From positions 1 to 64,000 of the forward strand of contig NZ_CUEE01000010.1 in assembly GCF_001224225.1 (NCBI RefSeq): a DNA stretch of 64,000 bases. Reading direction: 5' to 3'. The DNA is from Staphylococcus borealis. GTDB taxonomy: Bacteria; Bacillota; Bacilli; Staphylococcales; Staphylococcaceae. Below the pieces are notes generated by a model. It saw only the letters and a list, made by a program, of their open reading frames with translations, searched no databases and was not told the origin of the DNA. Positions 1-7,833 of the stretch are shown here, piece after piece. Within the stretch, counting starts at the first letter, position 1. Every line of letters starts with the position of its first letter. The position numbers were made by a program, and so were the translations under genes.

Positions 1-656
1 GTCATGTCACGATTACACCGACAAAACCTATTCCTGAAGGTAACGTCACTGCCAAGGCAACGGACAATGCAGAACATCCGAATAGTTCTACATCTGATCC
101 TGTTAAAGCAACTGATACAACGCCACCAACTACTCCAACACTTGATACGGATTTAGGTGGTAAAGCTGGTACTCAAACACCTATTACGGTGACTACAGAT
201 CCAAATACGCATGTTGATTTACTTGATAAAGATGGTAATATCATTGGTTCGGGTACAACGGATGATACGGGACATGTCACGATTACACCGACGAAACCTA
301 TTCCGGAAGGTGATATTTACGCTAAAGCAATAGATAATGCTGAACATCCAAATAGCTCTGTATCTAAGCCAGTAAAAGCTACTAAATTGATTGTAAAATC
401 TGATAAAAAAGCATTTATAAATGACCATTCAAAAGAGGATGGAAGCCATAATTCAACAAATAATAAACATACAATACCTGTTGAAAAAGGAAATATAACT
501 AATACTATTACTAAAAATAAAGGAAAAGATTTACCAAGTACTGGTGAAAAAGAATCAACTAATAATTCTTTACCTTATTTAGTTACACTACTAGGTAGCT
601 TTGCATTACTAATTAGTAGAAAAAAGGAAAGAAAAGATAACAACAGAAATAAGTAA
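1..656 (+). CDS. LPXTG cell-wall-anchored Ig-repeat surface protein, 3' part
   Basis: The reading frame is open from the left edge (codons in frame from base 3), so the 5' end lies outside the window. It holds the end of one and one whole ~90-residue Ig-like repeat of the Big_6 type (a repeat boundary lies at base 126, motifs TTDPNT, DKDGN, IGSGTTD, GHVTITPTKPIPEG). A Lys/Asn-rich wall-spanning linker, the sortase A signal LPSTG (bases 531-545), a hydrophobic stretch and a positive tail RKKERKDNNRNK follow. The repeat is nearly the same as those of the downstream gene, so the two are tandem paralogues. Role inferred: sortase-anchored adhesin or stalk. The ligand cannot be told from sequence. 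Confidence 0.93.
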   Translation, partial: HVTITPTKPIPEGNVTAKATDNAEHPNSSTSDPVKATDTTPPTTPTLDTDLGGKAGTQTPITVTTDPNTHVDLLDKDGNIIGSGTTDDTGHVTITPTKPIPEGDIYAKAIDNAEHPNSSVSKPVKATKLIVKSDKKAFINDHSKEDGSHNSTNNKHTIPVEKGNITNTITKNKGKDLPSTGEKESTNNSLPYLVTLLGSFALLISRKKERKDNNRNK

Positions 657-679
657 TTCTAATATATATACTAATTAGA

Positions 680-720
680 AAAAATCCACTGAAATCTTAA
701 ATGATTTCGGTGGATTTTTG
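680..720 (+). terminator. Rho-independent terminator after the first LPXTG gene
   Basis: A 17-bp inverted repeat (680-696 with 703-719, one mismatch) has a 6-base loop and ends in a T-run. It lies 24 bases after the stop codon. Confidence 0.9.
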
Positions 721-1130
721 ATTTTAACTATATTTATATTTGAAATAAAATTCATACAAAAATTCACATCAATTTTACTCGTAAAAATTTCTGTAATTTC
801 TAAAAATATAAATTTACATCTACACATAGTTATGAAGAAACATTTTTATGAAATATTGATTAAGTCATAACTTCAACTCATTTATAAACGCATTAAAAAG
901 AGACTACTATTTTTAAATATCACAACACTTATTATTAAATGAATTATATAATAAAATTATATAAATTAAGTTTGATTTCTATCTTTAGTATGAAATTAAA
1001 CTAACAGTTATATATATTGAGTAAAATTGAAATGTCGTAATTATGAACTTAATTCAATATATTTCCTTAATATTACTGTTATTAATTTAATTAATTTTCA
1101 TTTAAAAAAGTAAAGGAGAATATCGCACCT
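721..1130. other. AT-rich intergenic region before the second surface protein gene
   Basis: About 410 bases, strongly AT-rich, with no open reading frame that has a ribosome site. It must hold the promoter of the 1131 gene. I see several TATAAT-like strings but cannot choose one. The Shine-Dalgarno aaaggag sits about 12 bases before the ATG, which is a long spacing. Confidence 0.6.
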
Positions 1131-4100
1131 ATGAATCAACATAATCAATTACAAAAATTTAGCATTCGTAAATATGCAATCGGTACTTTTTCAACCTTAG
1201 TAGCGACATTCGTATTTTTAGGAGTAAACCATGACGCACAAGCTAGTGAGCAATTAAATACCACTCAACAACATTCGAATAGCAATCATGAAAATTCAAT
1301 TAACGAAAGCGCTAATACGCCAATTAAACCTTTAGATAATAAAATTACCACAGGTCAAGTTCAATCAAAACAAATCAATGACAATGTTAAAGAAACTAAA
1401 TTAAATACACAAACTAACAATAAACAACAAGCTAATAACGATTTGAATGTTTCAAATCAGCCATCAAACACACATGTTAGAAAAAAGAGAGCTACTAATT
1501 CAGATGAAATTGATTTTAATCGAGTAGTAACAGGATCAGTTGATAATTCATCTGTTGCTGCACCAAATACTTCATCATCAACGCCTAATGATCAGCAAGC
1601 ACCGCTTATTAAACCAACTTTCATTACAAGTGTAGGAGATGCAGCTAATACGAAAAGACCAATTGAGATTTTGACTTCACCAAATACTGATGTAGCTTTA
1701 TTAGATAAAGATGGTGCGACAATGGGTACTGGTAGAACAAATGAAACTGGTCATGTCACTATTGTACCGCAACAATGGATTCCTAAAGGCAATGTTTCAG
1801 CTAAAGCAACACGTGGTTCAGAAAGTGTTACGTCAGACCCTGTTGAAGCATTAAATACTGATCCTCAACATAGACCATTTGTAATTGAAGTCACAACGGA
1901 TCCTTTTACAAGAATAGAATTAAGAGACAAATATAATAAACCACTTGGAGCTTCTAGAACAAATGATAAAGGTCATGCGTATATCGTGCCAACAAGACCA
2001 ATCCCAGAAGGTAATGTGACGGCTGTGGCAACAGATGATAGTGGTAACTCATCTACTTCAGATCCTAAAAAAGCAACTGACACAACACCACCTGACAAAC
2101 CAATTATTCATACAAATTTAGTTGATAAGGTTGGTACATTAACTCCTATAGAAATCACAACTGACCCTGATACTAAAGTGGAATTATTTGATAAAGATAA
2201 TCACTTAATAGGTAGTGGAATGACAGATCATACTGGACACATTACAATCACTCCTAGCAAACCATTAGTTGAAGGACCGATTACCGCTAAAGCAACTGAT
2301 GATGCTGAAACGCCAAATAGTAGTTATTCAGATCCTGCAAATGTAACGGATTTAACACCACCAACTTCGCCTAATTTAGAAACTGACTTAGTTGGTAAAG
2401 CGGGTACCCAAACGCCAATCACTGTTACAACTGATCCGAACACTACTGTAGAATTGTTTGATAAAGATGGTAATAGTTTAGGAAGAGGGACAACTGATTC
2501 TACTGGACACGTAACGATTATACCTAATCGACCGATTCCTGAAGGCGATGTTACTGCGAAAGCGACTGACAACGCAGAACACCCGAACAGTTCTACTTCT
2601 CAACCTAAAAAAGCAACTGACACAACACCGCCTATCGTTCCAACAATTAATACAGATATAGCAGGTAAAGCGGGTACCCAAACACCAATCACTGTTACGA
2701 CTGATCCGAACACTACTGTAGAACTGTTTGATAAAGATGGTAATAGTCTCGGTTCTGGAGAAACAGATGGTTCTGGTCAGGTGACAATCATACCTAATAA
2801 AGCGATACCTGAAGGTAATATCATTGCTAAGGCGACTGACCATGCAGAACATCCGAATAGTTCTACTTCTGAGCCAGTAAAGGCAACTGATACAACGCCA
2901 CCTACAAAACCATCTGTTGTAGGTAGCTTAGATGGTAAAGCTGGCACTACTGATCCTGTGGAAGTTACTACAGATCCTAATACAAAAGTTGAACTTTTAG
3001 ATAAAGATGGTAATGTGATTGGTTCAGGAGTGACTGATGGTACTGGTCATGCCTTTATTACGCCGATTAAACCTATTCCCGAAGGCAATGTGACAGTTAG
3101 AGCAACTGATAATGCTGAAGTTCCAAATAGTTCAACATCTGATCCAGTTAAAGCAACTGATACGACGCCACCAAATGCACCAACTTTTGATACTGATATC
3201 TCTGAAAAAGGGGGAACATTGACACCAATTTCAGTAACAACTGACCCTAATACACACGTAGATATTGTTGATAAAGATGGTAATATCATTGGCTCTGGCA
3301 CAACAGACGATCAGGGTCATGTTACAATAACGTCTAATGTTCCAATTCCTGAAGGTAATATTTTCGCAAAAGCAACTGATAATGCTGAACATCCGAATAG
3401 TTCTACATCTCAACCTGTTAACGTTATAGATACTACACCTCCAATTAAACCAACCGTTCCTGGTGGGCTAGTAGGTAAAGCTAATACACAGGATCCTATT
3501 GAAGTTGTAACTGATCCTAATACGCACATAGAAATTTTCGATAAAGATGGACAACTCATCGGTACAGGCGATACAGATCAAAATGGTCATGCTCTAATTA
3601 CACCTACAAAACCAATTCCTGAAGGACCAGTAACGATTAAAGCGACAGATCATGCCGAACATCCTAATAGTTCAACATCTGATCCAATCGACGCGACAGA
3701 CACAACACCGCCTATAGTACCTAAAGTGAATACGGGTCTTGATGGAAAAGCAAACACTTATACACCAGTATCAATAACAACTGATCCTAACACTAAAGTA
3801 GAATTATTAGACAAAGATTTACATGTTATTGGCTCTGGCGTTACTGATGAAAAAGGTAATGCGATAATTACACCAACAAAGCCAATTCCTGAAGGTAATG
3901 TTTATGCAAAAGCAACTGACAATGCTACAAAACCTAATAGTTCAATATCAAAACCTGTCAAAGCAACTGATACAACACCACCACCTAAACCAGTAGTTAA
4001 AGGTAGTATGAATGGTAAAGCGGGTACTAAAGATCCTATTGAAATTATCACTGAACCATACACTTATGTAGAGATCATTGATAAAGATGGGCGCGTGATT

Positions 4101-4787
4101 GGCTCTGGTAAAACGGATAAAAATGGACATGTGGTCATCACACCAACCAAACCTTATCCAGAGGGCACTATAATTATTAAAGCAACTGATAATGCTCAAC
4201 CGCCGAATAGTTCATTCTCAGATCCAATTAAAGTAACGGATACTACAGCACCTAAAGAACCAGTAATTCATACAACATTAATTCATAAAGCTAATACAAA
4301 AACACCTGTTAAAGTTACAACTGATCCTTACACACTTGTCGAATTACTAGACAAATATGGACATGTCATTGGTAAAGCTACAACGGATGGCAATGGTAAT
4401 GCAACGATAAAACCAACAACACCAATACCTGAAGGTGACGTGACTGTGAGAGCTACGGATAATGCAGAACATCCCAATAGTTCATTATCAAAACCTGCCA
4501 AAGCCACATTGTCTGATAATGATAAATCAGGTAAAAATAACGGTCATACTGGAAATGAAATTCCAAAAGATTTAAAACATAATGAAAAATCAAGTGGTCA
4601 AAATGATTATTTAAGCGACTATAATGAAAAGGATAATAACTCTAATGATCACAATCGAAATAAAGTTAATTCATTACCTGACACAGGTCTTAACAAAGAC
4701 AATGCATCATCATCTGCATTATTATTTACTTCATTATTAGGTGGAATTGCATTATTAACAAGAAGACATAAAAAAGAAGAAAAATAG
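1131..4787 (+). CDS. YSIRK-signal, LPXTG-anchored surface protein with tandem Big_6-type Ig repeats
   Basis: 1218 residues. The N-terminus has a YSIRK-type signal (FSIRKYAIGTFSTLVATFVFLG) with likely cleavage after AQA near residue 39. This is followed by a Gln/Asn/Ser-rich region to about residue 160, which also has a KKRAT segment. Two divergent Ig-like modules (about 165-320) precede nine modules of exactly 90 residues. Each has TTDPxTxVELxDKDG, IGSGxTDxxGHVxITP, PIPEG and ATDNAEHPNSS blocks. The C-terminus has a Lys/Asn/Asp-rich spacer, LPDTG (4674-4688), a hydrophobic helix and RRHKKEEK. Sortase A should attach it to peptidoglycan at septa, as YSIRK signals direct. Family knowledge points to a stalk or adhesin role in biofilm or host binding. 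No ligand-binding domain is recognisable. It is a tandem paralogue of the gene at 1-656. Confidence 0.95.
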   Translation: MNQHNQLQKFSIRKYAIGTFSTLVATFVFLGVNHDAQASEQLNTTQQHSNSNHENSINESANTPIKPLDNKITTGQVQSKQINDNVKETKLNTQTNNKQQANNDLNVSNQPSNTHVRKKRATNSDEIDFNRVVTGSVDNSSVAAPNTSSSTPNDQQAPLIKPTFITSVGDAANTKRPIEILTSPNTDVALLDKDGATMGTGRTNETGHVTIVPQQWIPKGNVSAKATRGSESVTSDPVEALNTDPQHRPFVIEVTTDPFTRIELRDKYNKPLGASRTNDKGHAYIVPTRPIPEGNVTAVATDDSGNSSTSDPKKATDTTPPDKPIIHTNLVDKVGTLTPIEITTDPDTKVELFDKDNHLIGSGMTDHTGHITITPSKPLVEGPITAKATDDAETPNSSYSDPANVTDLTPPTSPNLETDLVGKAGTQTPITVTTDPNTTVELFDKDGNSLGRGTTDSTGHVTIIPNRPIPEGDVTAKATDNAEHPNSSTSQPKKATDTTPPIVPTINTDIAGKAGTQTPITVTTDPNTTVELFDKDGNSLGSGETDGSGQVTIIPNKAIPEGNIIAKATDHAEHPNSSTSEPVKATDTTPPTKPSVVGSLDGKAGTTDPVEVTTDPNTKVELLDKDGNVIGSGVTDGTGHAFITPIKPIPEGNVTVRATDNAEVPNSSTSDPVKATDTTPPNAPTFDTDISEKGGTLTPISVTTDPNTHVDIVDKDGNIIGSGTTDDQGHVTITSNVPIPEGNIFAKATDNAEHPNSSTSQPVNVIDTTPPIKPTVPGGLVGKANTQDPIEVVTDPNTHIEIFDKDGQLIGTGDTDQNGHALITPTKPIPEGPVTIKATDHAEHPNSSTSDPIDATDTTPPIVPKVNTGLDGKANTYTPVSITTDPNTKVELLDKDLHVIGSGVTDEKGNAIITPTKPIPEGNVYAKATDNATKPNSSISKPVKATDTTPPPKPVVKGSMNGKAGTKDPIEIITEPYTYVEIIDKDGRVIGSGKTDKNGHVVITPTKPYPEGTIIIKATDNAQPPNSSFSDPIKVTDTTAPKEPVIHTTLIHKANTKTPVKVTTDPYTLVELLDKYGHVIGKATTDGNGNATIKPTTPIPEGDVTVRATDNAEHPNSSLSKPAKATLSDNDKSGKNNGHTGNEIPKDLKHNEKSSGQNDYLSDYNEKDNNSNDHNRNKVNSLPDTGLNKDNASSSALLFTSLLGGIALLTRRHKKEEK
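2091..4506 (+). repeat. Nine tandem 270-bp repeats in the adhesin gene
   Basis: The second Pro codon of the DTTPP junction falls at 2091, 2361, 2631, 2901, 3171, 3441, 3711, 3981 and 4251. The period is therefore exactly 270 bp with no indels. Units starting at 2361 and 2631 share a nearly identical stretch (gtaaagcgggtacccaaac and onward), which suggests recent duplication or gene conversion. The same unit is present at 126 in the upstream paralogue. Confidence 0.95.
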
Positions 4788-4802
4788 TATTTTGCTAAAT
4801 AA

Positions 4803-5480
4803 CTAAAATAACGAGTCCGGGACATAAAGTTCTTGGATAAGTGAATAAAAGACAATTTCTATTGAAATAATATAGAAATTGTCTTTTTTATAAATTTTTT
4901 GATTATTTTCAGCTCGTTGAGCTACTACTTTTCTTATATTAAGTGCCATTAATACAAAACCAAGTTCTCTTTTGACTTTATTGAGTCCTCGGACAGACAT
5001 CCGAGTGAAACCCAAAATAGCCTTCATAAATCCAAAAACATGTTCCACATCAATTTTTCTTTGACTGTAGATATTTTTTGTTTTTGGTTCTGAAATCTTT
5101 TTATTAATTTGGGCTTTAAAATATTCCCAATTATAATTCTTCATTATTCTTTTATTTGTTTTTGAATTGAAGTTCATACATTGATTTTTCAGAGGACATT
5201 CTCAACAATCATCACATTCATATAATTTAAAGTCTCATTTAAAACCATATTTATCATGGCGATTGGCATTCGCCTCAACTTTCGTACCATCAATAAAAAT
5301 AGCCTGTTCATCTATAAGATTTTGTTTCAAACATTGACTATGAAATTGAATAAATAGTGATTCTAATAAAGCATCTACTTTTGGATTTACTCTAAATCGA
5401 CTAATTGTTTTATAAGAAGGTTTTTGATTTTGTGATAGCCACATCATTCGGATGCTATCATTAAGTATTTTTTTAAGTAA
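4803..5480 (-). pseudogene. IS1182-family (IS1272-like) transposase remnant
   Basis: Two pieces in the same frame on the minus strand. The upstream piece (about 5480-5238) reads KILNDSIRMMWLSQNQKPSY and on to FIDGTKVEANANR, which is the N-terminal/catalytic-Asp part of IS1182-type DDE transposases. The downstream piece (5234 to about 4900) has a Cys cluster (YECDDC, ECP, C) and the C-terminal RKIDVEHVFGFMKAILGF block. The start of the protein is missing, two in-frame TGA codons interrupt it (5235-5237 and 5202-5204), and the middle third expected between KYGF and the Cys cluster is deleted. It cannot encode an active transposase. The reading frame runs on to 4803, but the genuine C-terminus was probably nearer 4900. 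Confidence 0.88.
4849..4891 (+). terminator. Rho-independent terminator after the repeat adhesin
   Basis: The stem agacaatttctat pairs with atagaaattgtct across a 9-base loop and is followed by a run of T. It is 60 bases past the adhesin stop and overlaps the 3' end of the transposase remnant on the other strand. Confidence 0.85.
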
Positions 5481-5547
5481 TACAATGTAAAATTACATAT
5501 AAATACAAAGTATTTTGGCGAGACTCTTACGTTGATTATTAATGAAC

Positions 5548-5569
5548 ATAAGTGCTAGCGCACTTATGT
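5548..5569. repeat. Palindrome cataagtgc-tagc-gcacttatg
   Basis: Perfect 9-bp arms around tagc, without a T-run on either side. It lies between the IS remnant and the STAR-like block. Function unknown. Confidence 0.7.
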
Positions 5570-5699
5570 AAGGAATTCTAGAGATGAATGACGAATGTTG
5601 TTGCGCGACTCCTAGTGGAAAAGAAAGTGTCGAGTGACTACAGGCACGAGCCTTTCCCACAGGAAAGCGTCGCAACTATAATGAGTGAATATGCATCTA

Positions 5700-5880
5700 A
5701 GAATTTCTTTAGAGGACTACAGGCTGAAGCTGTCCCCTAAGAAGGGCCCCAACACAGAGAAACTGAGTTAATCAGTTTCTACAAGCAAAGAGCGTTGGGC
5801 TAGCGAGCCAACAATACGGAGTATTGTAAATAAAGAAGCCAGTAAATGAATTTCTTAAAACTCATTTACTGGCTGTTTCT
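5700..5880. repeat. STAR-like intergenic repeat with terminal hairpin
   Basis: Contains gggccccaacaca near 5745, which is the reverse complement of the staphylococcal STAR signature tgtTGGGGCCC. Then come agaaactgagttaatcagtttctacaagcaaag and a hairpin agccagtaaatga/tcatttactggct at 5839-5876. The phrase tctacaagcaaagc recurs at 17901 and, degenerate, at 20793. Confidence 0.65.
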
Positions 5881-5921
5881 CTAGGAATTATGTCCCAGAC
5901 TCGTTATATAATTAAATAATT

Positions 5922-6323
5922 CTATTTTTTCTTTTTAGTTAGTTTAAATAGGGTTTGTTGAGCTATTTGATTAGCTTCTTTATTTTGCTCTCTAGGGATC
6001 CATTTAACAAATAACAAGTCAAAACTTTGTTCAAGTATTTCTAAATTTTCAAAATAGGGCTTAAATCTAGCATTCTTTACGAATCCTTGATTGACACTAT
6101 CTTCTATCAACTTTGAATCAGTATACAATAGCGCATTAACAACATTTAGCTCACGAGCATGTTCAAGTGCATATATCAGAGTTGCCCATTCTGCACTATG
6201 ATTATCTAATTCACCTAAGTCATGCGTATATACATATCTTTTATCTTCTTCCTTAATAACTATGCCACAAGCACTTCTCCCAGGATTACCTTTAGTCGCT
6301 GCATCAAAGTAAATTTTTGCCAT
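5922..6323 (-). CDS. Ribonuclease H-like (RNase HI family) protein
   Basis: 133 residues with the RNase H fold signature: FDAATKGNPGRSACG near the N-terminus (first acidic residue Asp7), DNHSAEWATLIYALEHA (Glu) and YTDSKLI (Asp). It ends with VKWIPREQNKEANQIA. In classical RNase HI the last segment carries HNxxAD. Here it is QNKEAN, so the fourth acidic position is not obvious, as in the short ribonuclease H-like proteins of Gram-positive bacteria. Likely role: removing RNA from RNA-DNA hybrids. Its contribution beside RnhB/RnhC is unknown. Starts with ATG at 6323 and stands alone. Confidence 0.85.
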   Translation of the reverse strand: MAKIYFDAATKGNPGRSACGIVIKEEDKRYVYTHDLGELDNHSAEWATLIYALEHARELNVVNALLYTDSKLIEDSVNQGFVKNARFKPYFENLEILEQSFDLLFVKWIPREQNKEANQIAQQTLFKLTKKKK

Positions 6324-6388
6324 ATAAATTTTACACCTTTTTAGATTTATTAATTACTTTAATTTTATCAAAGTATGAAATATGAAAA

Positions 6389-6434
6389 TAGGGAATGACA
6401 AGAATTCACTAAGAACGCTTTTCCACTCCCTTAA
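6389..6434 (-). terminator. Possible terminator downstream of the queuosine-precursor transporter
   Basis: Read on the minus strand, agggagtgg at 6434 pairs imperfectly with cattccct near 6391, followed by attttc. The stem is weak and the loop long. The ends resemble the intergenic repeat family of this window. Confidence 0.35.
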
Positions 6435-6440
6435 AAAATT

Positions 6441-7145
6441 TTAATATCCTTCATCTAATTTATGAATTCGACCTTTACGATACATAGATTTAGCTACATA
6501 ACCGAATGGTACGTTGAAAATTGTCGAAATTAGTTTTAATAAATACGTTGTTATAAATATTTCAAGTACAACCATATTTGGTAAAGTACCTGCAAAAGCA
6601 ATTGTTACGAACAGTGCTGTATCAATAATTGAACTTAACATTGTGCTTCCGTATGCACGTATGATAAACGTCTTATCTGAACTAAATATTTTCTTAATAG
6701 CTGAAAAGATGAATACATCAACATGTTGTCCAATTATATACGCAATAATTGAACCTAATGCAATTCTAGGCACCAAATCAAAAATCGTTGAGAGTGATTT
6801 TTGAGCCATATCCTCAGGTGCTGGTATAAAATGAAGAGACATTTGCATCACAATGATCATGACCAACGTGGATGAAAAGCCTAACCACACAGCTCTTTTA
6901 GCAACTTTGCGCCCATATATATCATTTAAAATATCTGTTGCTAAATAAATTGACGCAAACATTACATTACCTAAAGTAGCAGATATGCCAAAAATATGAA
7001 CTGTTTTTATTACTTGAATATTAGCAATAATAGTTCCAATTGCAACCCAGGCAATTAAACCTTGTTTACCAAAACATCGGAACATTACCACCATTAAAAT
7101 AAATGTAACAAGAAACGATGCTACACCAAAAATCTCATTATACAT
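6441..7145 (-). CDS. VUT-family queuosine precursor transporter (YhhQ type)
   Basis: 234 residues, six or so membrane helices, with the family's ATDILNDIYGRKVAKRAVWLG segment and the C-terminal STIFNVPFGYVAKSMYR. YhhQ/VUT proteins import preQ0/preQ1 for making queuosine in tRNA. The assignment is strengthened by an element on the leader that fits a preQ1-I riboswitch ending in the Shine-Dalgarno sequence. It starts at ATG 7145 after ggaggattttt. Monocistronic, and divergent from the 7351 cluster. Confidence 0.9.
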   Translation of the reverse strand: MYNEIFGVASFLVTFILMVVMFRCFGKQGLIAWVAIGTIIANIQVIKTVHIFGISATLGNVMFASIYLATDILNDIYGRKVAKRAVWLGFSSTLVMIIVMQMSLHFIPAPEDMAQKSLSTIFDLVPRIALGSIIAYIIGQHVDVFIFSAIKKIFSSDKTFIIRAYGSTMLSSIIDTALFVTIAFAGTLPNMVVLEIFITTYLLKLISTIFNVPFGYVAKSMYRKGRIHKLDEGY

Positions 7146-7149
7146 AAAA

Positions 7150-7195
7150 AATCCTCCTAAATTTTGATGATGCGGGTGTTTAGAAACCGCAAAAA
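7150..7195 (-). promoter_or_regulatory. preQ1-I riboswitch controlling the VUT transporter
   Basis: On the minus strand, stem P1 is TGCGG (7191-7187) with CCGCA (7175-7171). The loop contains tTTCTAAACACC, matching the class I core TTCTAgctACACC. The tail AAAATTTAG gives TTTAG (7161-7157), which pairs exactly with loop CTAAA (7183-7179) to make pseudoknot P2. The tail runs straight into AGGAGG, so ligand binding would hide the ribosome site: translational OFF control. The downstream gene is a queuosine-precursor importer, the expected regulon. Confidence 0.85.
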
Positions 7196-7350
7196 CAACT
7201 TATTTATTTTATAGCAATTTATTGGCAATTGCAATAACCAACATCACATATATAATCATTTATCAATTATTAAATCGATTATTTCAAAATAACTCCAAAT
7301 TAAGTTATACTTGTTCCATGCTTATAATAAAGTAATACTGTGCTTAAGGA

Positions 7351-7545
7351 GTGACGGTTATACTTACACATTCCGAAAAAAATGCAATTGATAAAATTGA
7401 TGAATTAATGAACACTTATTGTGATAAATGCTTACTAAAAACACATATAAGAAAAACAGAAGGTAAAACACAGGCACATCATTTTTGTATTTCCGAGTGT
7501 TCAATTGGTAAACAAATCAAACAATTAGGAAATGAACTTCAATAG
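7351..7545 (+). CDS. Small zinc-finger-domain protein
   Basis: About 64 residues with a YCDKCLLK...HHFCISECSIGKQI pattern. Two CxxC/CxxxC-like pairs plus His suggest a zinc-binding fold of the short zinc-finger-domain family of Bacilli (C2HCIx2C type, from memory). The start is uncertain: no ATG exists, the in-frame GTG at 7351 overlaps the Shine-Dalgarno aaggag, and the best spaced codon is ATA at 7360. It is followed closely by the Nfu_N gene and probably transcribed with it. Confidence 0.7.
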   Translation: MTVILTHSEKNAIDKIDELMNTYCDKCLLKTHIRKTEGKTQAHHFCISECSIGKQIKQLGNELQ

Positions 7546-7557
7546 GAGGTAAGGACT

Positions 7558-7809
7558 ATGCATATCGTTTCAATCGAAGAAACACCAAATCATAACACTA
7601 TGAAGATTAATTTAAGTGAAAAGAGAGAAGATAATAAATCTAATACATTTACTTCTGCACAAGAAGGACAACCAGATTTTATAAATAACTTATTCGAAAT
7701 TGACGGGGTAAAATCAATATTTTATGTTATGGATTTTATTTCTGTAGATAAAGAAGCCAATGCAGATTGGAATAATGTACTACCACAAATTCAATCTACT
7801 TTTGAATAA
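7558..7809 (+). CDS. Nfu/NifU N-terminal domain protein, stand-alone
   Basis: 83 residues covering a single Nfu_N (scaffold N-terminal) domain: [29 protein letters not shown] and [15 protein letters not shown]. It lacks the CxxC domain that holds Fe-S clusters in Nfu, so it is not itself a cluster carrier. It aligns along its whole length with the first 80 residues of the next gene, which points to tandem duplication. Strong ribosome site aggaggtaaggact before ATG 7558. Confidence 0.85.
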   Translation: MHIVSIEETPNHNTMKINLSEKREDNKSNTFTSAQEGQPDFINNLFEIDGVKSIFYVMDFISVDKEANADWNNVLPQIQSTFE

Positions 7810-7833
7810 AGCATTATAAGGGGACATGTAGTT

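Larger units (their letters stand above)
4811..5904. repeat. Intergenic block flanked by 17-bp inverted repeats acgagtcYgggacataa
   Basis: acgagtccgggacataa at 4811-4827 is matched on the other strand at 5888-5904 with one mismatch. The block encloses an IS1182-family remnant, a 9-bp-arm palindrome (5548-5569), a STAR-like motif and a terminator-like hairpin (5839-5876). The gggacataa/gtcccag ends resemble those of the other intergenic repeats in the window, so the IS probably landed inside such a repeat rather than owning these ends. Confidence 0.7.

Noticed and set aside
2324..4199. Several 60-124-codon minus-strand ORFs inside the adhesin gene
   Set aside because: They recur with the 270-bp repeat and are the antisense shadows of the Ig modules.
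2091..4506. CRISPR-like regular repeats
   Set aside because: The periodic DNA is coding, 270 bp long and in frame. No CRISPR array or cas genes are seen in the window.
5540..5880. Minus-strand 60-codon ORF at 5493-5675
   Set aside because: Lies in the palindrome/STAR-like repeat block, has no homologue that I recognise and no ribosome site.
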